Source: Bacteroidales bacterium (lineage in GTDB: Bacteria > Bacteroidota > Bacteroidia > Bacteroidales > UBA932). From it: 7,574 bases of DNA. Location: NCBI GenBank assembly GCA_017561265.1, contig JAFZDJ010000065.1, positions 1-7,574 of the forward strand. The letters are read 5' to 3'. Every line of letters starts with the position of its first letter. Position 1 is the stretch's first letter. The position numbers were made by a program, and so were the translations under genes. Below are positions 1 through 5,859 of this stretch, piece after piece. Under the pieces are notes generated by a model. That model made no database searches, was not told the origin of the DNA, and saw only the letters and a program-made list of their open reading frames with translations.

Positions 1-918
1 GACCCGGCAAGACAGGCAATAAACAGCTCTGCCCTTGCCCTCTATACCTCACGAATATTCAAGAACGTAAACCGTCCCGGCAAACGTCCGTGCGCTATAT
101 TGCTTGATGAATTGCCTACACTATACCTGAAAGGCCTGGATCTATTGATGGCAACGGCCAGGTCAAACGGAGTGAAGACAGTTCTCGGCATGCAGGATCT
201 CAGTCAGCTAATCCGTGACTATGGAGATAAAGAGGCTGAGGTTATCTTCAGTAATGTCGCCAGCATTATTTCAGGTCAGGTGACCGGAAAGACGGCAGAG
301 AGAATGAGCAAGATGTTCGGCAAGACTGACATGGTAAAGGAAAGTGAGACAATCGGCCGCTCGAATGATTCTATCAATATATCCAGACAGAAGGAGGAAC
401 TTATGCCTGTAAGTAGGATCGGAACGTTGTCTCAGGGAGAATTCATCGGAAAGGTGGCTGACACATTCGAGCACCCGATACGGCAGAAGCTCTTCTGCGC
501 AAGGATATTCAGGGATGGAGAGGCTCTTGAAGAGGAGATGAAACAATGGAAGAAGCTCCCGGTTATGATGGATTTCGGTGAAGATGAGGCAGAGCAACAT
601 GTCAGATCGCATCAAAGAGAATATCTTCTTGAATATTGCAAGAATCAGATACATCAAGGAGATGTCGTCTATCCCGCAGATCTGCTTGAGGATAAAGCCG
701 AGGAGATGCTTTCTCAGATGACATCAAAAGAATGTGACGCTCTCTTGGATATGATAATAGCCGGTGAACGTCAATCTGCGTATGAGAAGGTATTGGATGA
801 TAATATGACCAGAATCCAGAACGAGGTTGATTCTATTATAGCTGCAGAACTTTTCAGACTCAATAATATTACACAAAGTGATGACCCTAGAATTACTGAT
901 CCGTTCCATGGATTATAG
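1..918 (+). CDS. Type IV coupling protein (MobC/TraG/VirD4 family), C-terminal part
   Basis: The frame is open from base 1 and gives 305 residues; the N-terminus with the membrane segments and Walker A lies off the left edge. Seen: a Walker B strand followed by acidic residues, AILLDELPTLY (about residues 32-42), then the motif ATARSNGVKTVLGMQDLSQLIRDYG, which matches the conserved ATPase-core block of TraG/TraD/VirD4 proteins, and SGQVTGKTAERMSKMFGK. Family knowledge: these hexameric inner-membrane ATPases deliver the relaxase-DNA complex to the conjugation channel; the Bacteroides versions are called MobC or TraG. The last 130 residues are acidic, mostly helical and variable. The stop (916-918) lies inside a tandem repeat. 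The next gene is a recombinase, so this is probably the last gene of a mobilisation or transfer operon. Family assignment is firm; the subfamily name is inference. Confidence 0.88.
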   Translation, partial: DPARQAINSSALALYTSRIFKNVNRPGKRPCAILLDELPTLYLKGLDLLMATARSNGVKTVLGMQDLSQLIRDYGDKEAEVIFSNVASIISGQVTGKTAERMSKMFGKTDMVKESETIGRSNDSINISRQKEELMPVSRIGTLSQGEFIGKVADTFEHPIRQKLFCARIFRDGEALEEEMKQWKKLPVMMDFGEDEAEQHVRSHQREYLLEYCKNQIHQGDVVYPADLLEDKAEEMLSQMTSKECDALLDMIIAGERQSAYEKVLDDNMTRIQNEVDSIIAAELFRLNNITQSDDPRITDPFHGL

Positions 919-954
919 TGAGATTAGAGTCAGATTAGAGTATGATTATATTAA
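911..954. repeat. Four tandem 11-bp repeats (GATTAKAGTNA-like)
   Basis: Four consecutive 11-mers begin at 911, 922, 933 and 944: gattatagtga, gattagagtca, gattagagtat, gattatattaa. The middle two share their first nine bases. The array starts inside the last codons of the coupling-protein gene and ends upstream of the recombinase promoter. An 11-bp period places every unit on about the same face of the helix, as in arrays bound by cooperative DNA-binding proteins. The role is unknown; candidates are a recombinase arm site, an excisionase-like site or an operator. Confidence 0.6.
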
Positions 955-983
955 GGAGTTTTAACAAATATATTTAATGTCTT

Positions 984-991
984 TAACTTTG
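984..991 (+). promoter_or_regulatory. Probable -7 promoter element for the recombinase gene
   Basis: TAACTTTG matches the Bacteroidota -7 consensus TAnnTTTG. The expected -33 TTTG is only weakly represented by TTTT at 959-962. A start site near 998 would give a leader of about 50 nt that contains the repeated GTAAC motifs. Confidence 0.4.
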
Positions 992-999
992 CAGCTATA

Positions 1000-1032
1000 A
1001 AATTGGTAACACGAGTAACATCGTATACTCGT
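1000..1032. promoter_or_regulatory. Candidate operator or recombinase site with repeated GTAAC motifs
   Basis: Two related pieces lie side by side: AAATTGGTAAC (1000-1010) and AGTAACATCGT (1014-1024). Both occur again, merged into one 15-mer, on either side of a hairpin at 3001-3067. The second piece also overlaps a perfect 7-bp inverted repeat, ACGAGTA (1011-1017) and TACTCGT (1026-1032), spaced by 8 nt. The site sits between the putative promoter and the start codon, so it could be an operator for the recombinase gene or a binding site shared with the partition locus. Confidence 0.45.
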
Positions 1033-1049
1033 TATTGAAGTTAGTTGCG

Positions 1050-2015
1050 ATGAATATGAATGCTGGACTGTGTAAGATAGAGGGTAGCCATCAGGCAGGA
1101 GGACTTCCTGTTAGAGATGGAGCTGACTATGATGAGGTTCTCACCTCCTTTTTAAATGGACTTGACATAATGGAAACCAGTCGTGAGACTTACAGATGGG
1201 GGCTGGTGCGATTCTTCAAATGGATAAGGTCATCAGGCAGAAGTCTTGAAACTCTGTCTCCGGCAGATATCATGTCATTCAAGAATTCCCTGATGAAAGA
1301 GAAGCTGTCACCATTGACTATAGGCGGTTATGTTACCGCGGTAAGGATGTTCTATAGTTGGACAGAGACTAGTCTTCTATATCCCAACATCGCCCGTTCT
1401 GTCAGGCCTCCCAGGGGGAGGAAAGGATTCAGGAAATGTGCGCTGTCACCTCAGGAATCTGCATCCCTCCTTGACTACCTGAAGGAGAGATCGCTTAGAG
1501 ACTATGCTATCGTGAACCTCATACTCAGGACTGGATTGAGGACGATTGAGGTCTCGCGAGCTGACATAGGTGATGTGGTCAGAAAGAGGGGAAAGAGAGT
1601 CCTTAAAGTTTGGGGCAAGGGTGCTGATGAGAAGGATGCGTATGTCATTCTTGGACAGCCTGTATGGGGACCTATCCAGGAATACCTGGCCCAGAGGAAA
1701 GCCAGTAGCAAGACTGACCCATTGTTTGTTACCGAGGGGAAAGGACATAAAGGAGTCAGGATGGCGCCCAGAAGCATCCAATACCTGTGTAAAGAAGCTC
1801 TCAAGGCAATTGGGTTGGATGGACATGAGTATTCCGCACACTCACTGCGCCATACGACAGGTGTACTGATATTGAAGAACGGGGGAGACTGGAAAGATGT
1901 GCAGCGTGTCCTGCGTCACGCATCTCCAGCTACCTCACAGATATATACAGCCAGCATTGAAGAGGAGATGAGACTTGACAGCAATCCCGAGGGCCTGTTG
2001 GATGACGCCATATAA
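1050..2015 (+). CDS. Tyrosine recombinase / integrase (XerC/XerD-like)
   Basis: The protein has 321 residues and both expected domains. An N-terminal SAM-like core-binding domain (about 25-110) contains TYRWGLVRFFKWI and GGYVTAVRMFYSW. The C-terminal catalytic domain has the full residue set: Arg164 in RTGLRTIEV, Lys190 in VWGKGADEK, His264 and Arg267 in HSLRH, His290 in LRHAS, and nucleophile Tyr299 in SQIYTAS. Such enzymes cut and rejoin DNA through a 3'-phosphotyrosine; the compact size fits Xer-type enzymes that resolve plasmid dimers or integrate small elements, rather than the longer CTnDOT integrases. An in-frame TTG at 1035 would add five residues; I prefer ATG 1050 because neither start has a visible ribosome-binding site. 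The position between transfer and partition genes suggests element maintenance. The substrate site is not identified. Confidence 0.92.
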   Translation: MNMNAGLCKIEGSHQAGGLPVRDGADYDEVLTSFLNGLDIMETSRETYRWGLVRFFKWIRSSGRSLETLSPADIMSFKNSLMKEKLSPLTIGGYVTAVRMFYSWTETSLLYPNIARSVRPPRGRKGFRKCALSPQESASLLDYLKERSLRDYAIVNLILRTGLRTIEVSRADIGDVVRKRGKRVLKVWGKGADEKDAYVILGQPVWGPIQEYLAQRKASSKTDPLFVTEGKGHKGVRMAPRSIQYLCKEALKAIGLDGHEYSAHSLRHTTGVLILKNGGDWKDVQRVLRHASPATSQIYTASIEEEMRLDSNPEGLLDDAI

Positions 2016-2021
2016 GCAGAA

Positions 2022-2041
2022 AAGCATCCCGAAGGATGCTT
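2022..2041 (+). terminator. Strong hairpin just after the recombinase gene
   Basis: AAGCATCC (2022-2029) pairs perfectly with GGATGCTT (2034-2041) around a CGAA tetraloop, beginning seven bases after the stop codon. The position fits a terminator, but no T-tract follows (the next bases are AGGCTGG), so it may instead be an mRNA 3'-end stabiliser or the first stem of a structured leader. Confidence 0.45.
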
Positions 2042-2182
2042 AGGCTGGTGCCCCGGAATGCATGGAGAAGTGTTACCCATAGGTGAGACCTCGCGGGCGG
2101 GGACTTGCGCACTAAACGATTATCTCTTTCTTGCCACGGCTTAAATCCGTCGCGAATATAGTGATTTTTAAATAAATGACAT

Positions 2183-2956
2183 ATGAATAAAACTAAGATT
2201 GTTACGATTGCCAGCCATAAGGGCGGTGTGGGAAAGACCACTTCTGCAGTTACACTGGGATCATTGCTGTCCTCGAAGGGAAAAAGAACCCTCCTTGTGG
2301 ATCTGGATGCACAGAGGAATCTTACCAGTACTTTTATCGGACCACAGGATAAGCCTGGGCATACGCTTTATGAGGCATTCTGTGGACAATGTCCTCTCCC
2401 TGTCATCAATGTACGTCCTAATCTTGATATCGTTCCCTCGTCGCTTGATATGGGAGCATTGGACACCGTCATAGCAGCTAGGATTCAAAGGGAATCAATA
2501 CTGAAAAGTCTGCTGGTTCCCGTTACAGAGCATTACGACTGGATTCTTCTCGACTGCCCGTCGCAGATGGGAATGGTTACGGTTAATGCCTTTACTGCAG
2601 CCAACTCTCTTATCGTTCCGGTCTCGTGTGATGCCTATGCCGCCGAAGGACTCCTCCAGCTTTGGGATATGGCAGATATCATAAGGAAGGGACTGAATCC
2701 TCAGCTGGCCCTTGACGGTATACTTATAACGCGTTTTCATACGAGAAGAACTCTGGATAAGATGGTAGAAGGAAATCTGAGGGAGCGTTTCGGGAATGTG
2801 GTCTTCAATACGAAGATTCGTGAGAATGCCACAATCGTTCAGGCTCCCGTGACGTGTCTTGATATCATTTCCTATGATCCCAGATGTAACGGCGCGATAG
2901 ATTATAAAGAGTTTCTTGACGAGCTGTCTGATCGTCTCGAGATGCACGGAAAGTAA
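2183..2956 (+). CDS. parA: ParA-family partition ATPase
   Basis: The protein has 257 residues and begins directly with the deviant Walker A box KGGVGKTT (residues 13-20, signature Lys13). VDLDAQRNLT (39-48) and the Walker B strand WILLDCPSQMG (Asp124) follow. There is no N-terminal HTH domain, so this is the short, type Ib/Soj-like form. Family knowledge: ParA dimers bind the nucleoid in the ATP state and move plasmid cargo bound by a centromere-binding partner; CTnDOT-type elements carry a ParA-like gene as traA with a small gene next to it. Here the next gene encodes a ribbon-helix-helix protein, the partner class expected for type Ib systems. The start is ATG 2183 in an A/T-rich leader with no Shine-Dalgarno sequence. 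I see no clear TAnnTTTG element upstream. The ParA family is certain; a partition role is inferred from context. Confidence 0.93.
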   Translation: MNKTKIVTIASHKGGVGKTTSAVTLGSLLSSKGKRTLLVDLDAQRNLTSTFIGPQDKPGHTLYEAFCGQCPLPVINVRPNLDIVPSSLDMGALDTVIAARIQRESILKSLLVPVTEHYDWILLDCPSQMGMVTVNAFTAANSLIVPVSCDAYAAEGLLQLWDMADIIRKGLNPQLALDGILITRFHTRRTLDKMVEGNLRERFGNVVFNTKIRENATIVQAPVTCLDIISYDPRCNGAIDYKEFLDELSDRLEMHGK

Positions 2957-3000
2957 GAAGAATAACGTAAATATCATCAATATGAGATTCAGGTTACTCT

Positions 3001-3067
3001 CGATGTTACCAATTTCAAGATGCAATATAGGTGTGAACTTTCTTCACACCTTAAATTAGTAACATCG
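3001..3067. promoter_or_regulatory. Nested inverted repeats between parA and its partner: centromere or operator candidate
   Basis: The outer arms are 3001-3015 (reads AAATTGGTAACATCG on the - strand) and 3053-3067 (AAATTAGTAACATCG on the + strand), 14 of 15 identical. They enclose a perfect 9-bp hairpin, AGGTGTGAA (3029-3037) and TTCACACCT (3043-3051), with a CTTTC loop. Beyond the right arm lies another perfect pair, CATTATCG (3069-3076) and CGATAATG (3092-3099). Type Ib partition loci commonly place the centromere and autoregulatory operator next to the par genes, so a parS role is plausible. An RNA leader or terminator of parA are alternatives. Confidence 0.5.
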
Positions 3068-3150
3068 TCATTATCGTAATGTCGTTAGTGCCGATAATGT
3101 TGAGAAGTAAAGGAAACAATGGATATACATTAATACTGATATTACCTAAA

Positions 3151-3528
3151 ATGGCTAACAGGAAAGACCAATTGAAGGGTGGAATCTCCGCGATGTTCGG
3201 GGAGGGACAACCAGCAGTACCTCAGCCGCAGGTCATTACAGAGGACCAGTATGCTGAGTTGGAGCGTCGTCAATCAGACAGACGCTACTTCATGACCGGA
3301 AGAAAGAAGAACGACGACACCAGTGATCTTCTGACAAAGAACGACATCAGGACTTCAATGATCCTGGACAAGGATCAGTATGATCTGCTGAAGGAGATTG
3401 CATTGAGGGAAGCCATGACCATTAAGGATCTGGCATTTGCAATGTTCAAGCTTGGAATAGATGCATATGAAAAGAAGCATGGCAAGGTGGTACTGAGAGG
3501 TAACGCAACGAAACGAGAACTGTTTTAA
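3151..3528 (+). CDS. Small ribbon-helix-helix protein, probable ParA partner (ParG/TraB-like)
   Basis: The protein has 125 residues. The first 65 are polar and proline/glutamine-containing, probably flexible. Residues 67-73 (RTSMILD) form a candidate beta ribbon, followed by helix A (about 74-88, DQYDLLKEIALREA) and helix B (91-108, IKDLAFAMFKLGIDAYEKK): the layout of a MetJ/Arc DNA-binding domain. Known relatives by layout are ParG/Omega-type centromere-binding proteins, whose flexible N-terminus stimulates ParA, and the small DUF3408-like proteins that follow parA in Bacteroides conjugative elements. The start at ATG 3151 gives MANRKDQL; an in-frame ATG at 3079 would add 24 residues but runs through the inverted-repeat region and adds a hydrophobic stretch, so I reject it. 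The RHH fold is a reading of the sequence, and the role as ParA partner is inferred from synteny. Confidence 0.72.
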   Translation: MANRKDQLKGGISAMFGEGQPAVPQPQVITEDQYAELERRQSDRRYFMTGRKKNDDTSDLLTKNDIRTSMILDKDQYDLLKEIALREAMTIKDLAFAMFKLGIDAYEKKHGKVVLRGNATKRELF

Positions 3529-3537
3529 TATTTGATT

Positions 3538-3753
3538 ATGGAATATATTGATTGCTTGGATGTTATAAGAGGAAGACGCCAGGAGTTGGGACTCACTCAC
3601 AGTGATATTGCAGATTATCTGGGTGTGTCTCCTGAATATATCAAATGCGTAGAAGATGGTACTGTCGATCCGCCTCTTCAATTCTTTATCCGTCTCCTTA
3701 AGCATATGGGATTAACATTGCGTTTCGGAGACAGTACTGCCATCGACCTGTAA
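3538..3753 (+). CDS. Small Cro/CI-type HTH regulator (HipB-like size)
   Basis: The protein has 71 residues and is almost entirely one HTH domain: VIRGRRQELGLTHSDIADYLGVSPEYIKCVEDG, with helix-turn-helix at about 19-42, then FIRLLKHMGLTLRF. Family knowledge: stand-alone proteins of this type are repressors or antitoxins such as HipB, but no hipA-like kinase gene follows. It starts nine bases after the preceding stop, so it is probably co-transcribed with parA and the RHH gene. A TTG at 3532 would add two residues; ATG 3538 is preferred. A perfect 27-bp palindrome begins 34 bases after its stop and is a natural candidate operator. The target is unknown. Confidence 0.82.
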   Translation: MEYIDCLDVIRGRRQELGLTHSDIADYLGVSPEYIKCVEDGTVDPPLQFFIRLLKHMGLTLRFGDSTAIDL

Positions 3754-3787
3754 CCGGTTGTTTCCATTTTAGAAATAACTGAAATTC

Positions 3788-3814
3788 CAGTATGTCGGAA
3801 ATTCCGACATACTG
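3788..3814. repeat. Perfect 27-bp palindrome, AGTATGT-N11-ACATACT copy 1
   Basis: CAGTATGTCGGAA (3788-3800) is the exact reverse complement of 3802-3814 around a single central A. The outer heptamers, AGTATGT and ACATACT spaced by 11 nt, recur with identical spacing at 7388-7412, and TCC precedes both copies. No T-tract follows, so a standard intrinsic terminator is not obvious; it lies about 100 bp upstream of the cargo promoter. It is either an operator for a dimeric HTH protein or a dispersed hairpin element. Confidence 0.7.
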
Positions 3815-3890
3815 AATTCCCGAAAGTCTTCTATAGGTTGCGATAGTACGCAAGTTCTTGAATAATTAACAATGATTCGATAAAAAGCAC

Positions 3891-3898
3891 TATATTTG
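3891..3898 (+). promoter_or_regulatory. Promoter -7 element of the ATPase/effector operon
   Basis: TATATTTG matches TAnnTTTG exactly. A weak -33 (TTAAC, 3866-3870) lies about 20 bp upstream, and a short inverted repeat, TTGCG (3838-3842) and CGCAA (3849-3853), lies above that. Initiation a few bases downstream, near 3905, would be after the ATG at 3900, which argues for ATG 3924 as the true start. Confidence 0.6.
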
Positions 3899-3923
3899 TA
3901 TGTTACAATTAGAAATATACGCC

Positions 3924-5078
3924 ATGAAACGTCTTCATATAAAGAATTTTGGCCCTGTAAAGGAGGCAAATCTGACCTTAGGACGTGTTAATATCATCAC
4001 AGGTCTTCAAAGTTCAGGTAAAAGTTGTGTCCTAAAGACTGCATGCTATTGCTCTTGGGTTGAAAAGAGGTTGGAGCTAAGCCAGAAAGTTAACGGGTTT
4101 GGCGATGGAAGTGCGTTTATAGATATCATGGCTAAATACTATCAGATGGCTGGGTATATACACGATGATACTTATATCGAGTATGAGACACGCTATCTCA
4201 AATTTAGTTATGATCATTCATCAAAGACCTTTTTGATGAATTGGAAATCAAAGAGATGGGAATATAAGCGTCCTAAGATAAGTTATGTCCCGGCAGATCG
4301 AAATTTGGTTGCCGCTATTCCTGGATGGAGTTCACTTTCCTTGGATGGGAATATGATAGAATTTATGTCTGATTGGGATAGAGCCCGTAAGTTTCTTAAA
4401 CGTGAAGAAAACTTCCTTGATCTTGGAATGACGTATTTGTATGACAGCTTATCTAACTCAGACCGAATACATCTGGAGAATGGAAGGCCATTGATGTTGC
4501 GTGAGAGTTCTAGTGGTGTTCAGTCATTGTTGCCAATGTATGTTCATTTGGATTATCTCTTGAATGGCCAATATCAGGATAAGGGTGGCAATATTTCATA
4601 CGAGCAAAAAGAAGAACGTAGGAATCTCTTGTCAACACTATACAATAAGTTCAAGACTAAGACTGTAGGGGAAAGCCGTGTGACTGTGGCTTTGGAAGGT
4701 TATGATTATACTTTTCCTAACAACAAGGATGCAGAGCGCTTTAAGTCGCTATACATTAAGTATATAAATACATCTCATAGCGAGATCTTTCTTGAAGAAC
4801 CAGAAGACAATCTTTTCCCGCCTACACAGTGTAAACTTCTTAATTGGTTACTTGACTCAATTCAAGTGCATGACGATATGCTGTTTATAGCCACACATAG
4901 TCCATATGTCCTAAATCAGTTGATAAAGATTGCTCCAAAGGATTTGAATGTGCTATTTACATATAAGAACGAAGGACCAGAACGCACTTATTCGGTACGA
5001 CAGTTAAGCGAGGTAGAGGTCAGAGAGATATATGATAACGGCATTGATATGTTCTTCAATTTTGAATTGTACGTATGA
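3924..5078 (+). CDS. ABC/OLD-like AAA ATPase (AAA15/AAA21 type), putative defence sensor
   Basis: The protein has 384 residues. It opens with a RecF/SMC-like start, LHIKNFGPVKEANLTLGRVNIITG, running into Walker A GLQSSGKS (27-34). SYVPADRN (120-127) matches the conserved arginine-containing motif of AAA15 proteins. RESSSGVQS (193-201) is an ABC-signature-like loop, IFLEEPEDNLF (about 288-298) is the Walker B with catalytic glutamate and D-loop, and LFIATHSP with His325 is the switch. Relatives include the ATPases of PARIS (AriA), AbiL/RloA and OLD nucleases, which sense infection and hold or release a partner effector. There is no C-terminal TOPRIM domain here. The next gene overlaps by four bases (ATGA), so the two are translationally coupled and probably form a complex. 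G+C is lower than in parA or the recombinase gene. The fold is certain; the defence role is inferred. Confidence 0.88.
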   Translation: MKRLHIKNFGPVKEANLTLGRVNIITGLQSSGKSCVLKTACYCSWVEKRLELSQKVNGFGDGSAFIDIMAKYYQMAGYIHDDTYIEYETRYLKFSYDHSSKTFLMNWKSKRWEYKRPKISYVPADRNLVAAIPGWSSLSLDGNMIEFMSDWDRARKFLKREENFLDLGMTYLYDSLSNSDRIHLENGRPLMLRESSSGVQSLLPMYVHLDYLLNGQYQDKGGNISYEQKEERRNLLSTLYNKFKTKTVGESRVTVALEGYDYTFPNNKDAERFKSLYIKYINTSHSEIFLEEPEDNLFPPTQCKLLNWLLDSIQVHDDMLFIATHSPYVLNQLIKIAPKDLNVLFTYKNEGPERTYSVRQLSEVEVREIYDNGIDMFFNFELYV

Positions 5079-5614
5079 AGCAGTATAAGCTATTAGATGT
5101 AATGCCAGAGTGCTATGTGGATACGAATCTTATAGAATATCTGTTAAATGCGGGAGTAAATCACCAGCATTGTTGCTCCAAAGTAGTAGGGCAGTTGAAT
5201 ACTACCTTTGCAGATAAATTCGCAATTGGCATAATTGACAAAGATAAGGTTCAGTTAGGATATCTGGCCGAATGTGACCTCATCGTGCAATCCAAACATC
5301 TGTCTATATACAGGCATCGCCAGCGATGTCAATACTTGATAACTATCAAGCCAGCAGTAGATGGATTTATCTTAGATTGTGCTAACGATTTGGATGTGTT
5401 TCCTGAAGCTTTTGGTTTACCATCTGAGTTAAGGGAATTTATAAAAATATCAAAGTCAGTGACATCAAATGCAGATTATCGTTTTAAGTCTTTATTTGCT
5501 TCATTGGCTAAACATTCTGAAATACAAGCTTTGAAAAAGTTACTAGTATACTTGTGCGAGAATAGATATCAATCTAGTTTAGACGAAATCAAAAACATAT
5601 TTGATAACATGTAG
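5075..5614 (+). CDS. Unrecognised 179-aa partner of the ATPase, possible minimal TOPRIM-like effector
   Basis: I do not recognise this family by name. The start is fixed by the ATGA overlap with the ATPase gene. Seen: an early acidic motif, ECYVDTNLIEYLL (12-24); a hydrophobic strand ending in an acidic pair, FAIGIIDKDK (49-58, Asp55 and Asp57); RHRQRCQYLITIKPAVDGFIL (80-100 region); and a helical C-terminus (about 110-179). The order acidic motif, then hydrophobic strand with DxD, then a KPAvdxFIL-type motif recalls TOPRIM or RloB-like effectors, where these positions bind metal for nucleic-acid cleavage. In PARIS the ATPase partner AriB is a TOPRIM nuclease, but this protein looks much smaller. 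There is no HNH motif, signal peptide or membrane segment, so a cytoplasmic role is likely. A terminator closes the operon 24 bases downstream. Alternatives are an antitoxin-like regulator or a non-catalytic adaptor. Confidence 0.85.
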   Translation: MKQYKLLDVMPECYVDTNLIEYLLNAGVNHQHCCSKVVGQLNTTFADKFAIGIIDKDKVQLGYLAECDLIVQSKHLSIYRHRQRCQYLITIKPAVDGFILDCANDLDVFPEAFGLPSELREFIKISKSVTSNADYRFKSLFASLAKHSEIQALKKLLVYLCENRYQSSLDEIKNIFDNM

Positions 5615-5637
5615 CATCTTTTTATTGATCTATATGA

Positions 5638-5671
5638 GGGTGGGTGCAGACAGATGTACCTACCCTTTTTT
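5638..5671 (+). terminator. Rho-independent terminator of the ATPase/effector operon
   Basis: GGGTGGGT (5638-5645) pairs with ACCTACCC (5658-5665) over eight pairs including one G-U, with a 12-nt loop, followed immediately by six T (5666-5671). It begins 24 nt after the effector stop, so the cargo is a closed two-gene transcription unit. Confidence 0.85.
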
Positions 5672-5859
5672 ATGTTCTGAATCTTTTATATGCGTGCAAT
5701 TCATCTGCAGTTCTAGAATATCGGATTCTAGCATTGCGCTAAACGTACAATAAGCGTAATGTAGGACTCTTAACTTTCTCACTTATGCCCCTTTATATCA
5801 TTATGATTCCGGATTTGAAGTTCCTTCTTTATGCCGAGGATATAGTAAATCTCTCATAT
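5672..5859. other. Non-coding spacer with a small inverted repeat
   Basis: The gene-free stretch 5615-5922 holds the cargo terminator at its left, the operator and promoter of the next operon at its right, and this part between. Here I see a perfect hairpin, CTAGAAT (5713-5719) and ATTCTAG (5725-5731), and an imperfect pair, ATTGCGCT (5734-5741) and AGCGTAAT, with one mismatch. A 32-codon open frame at 5785-5883 has no supporting features. No RNA gene or transposon end is recognised. Confidence 0.4.

Noticed and set aside
271..657. 128-codon open frame on the - strand
   Set aside because: It lies wholly inside the coupling-protein gene and has no family resemblance or promoter.
1333..1344. 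Perfect 12-bp palindrome TTACCGCGGTAA
   Set aside because: It lies in the middle of the recombinase coding sequence in ordinary codons with no partner elsewhere; chance is sufficient.
1446..1841. Several overlapping open frames on both strands within the recombinase gene
   Set aside because: The + strand frame 1035-2015 carries the complete tyrosine-recombinase residue set; the others are by-products of its composition.
1930..2241. 103-codon - strand frame covering the spacer before parA
   Set aside because: It overlaps both neighbouring genes and its peptide resembles no family; the spacer looks structural rather than coding.
2495..3025. 176-codon open frame on the - strand
   Set aside because: It is a shadow of parA, which has all family motifs; the predicted peptide has no recognisable domain.
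3079..3150. Upstream start at 3079 for the RHH gene
   Set aside because: The added 24 residues are translated from inverted-repeat DNA, and the ATG at 3151 gives a typical N-terminus.
3538..3923. HipBA toxin-antitoxin module
   Set aside because: The 71-aa HTH protein is HipB-sized, but no HipA-like kinase follows; the next gene is an ABC-type ATPase.
3924..5614. Septu (PtuAB) or Gabija assignment for the ATPase pair
   Set aside because: The second protein has no HNH motif as in PtuB and no UvrD/PcrA-type helicase motifs as in GajB, and the ATPase lacks a fused C-terminal TOPRIM as in GajA or OLD.
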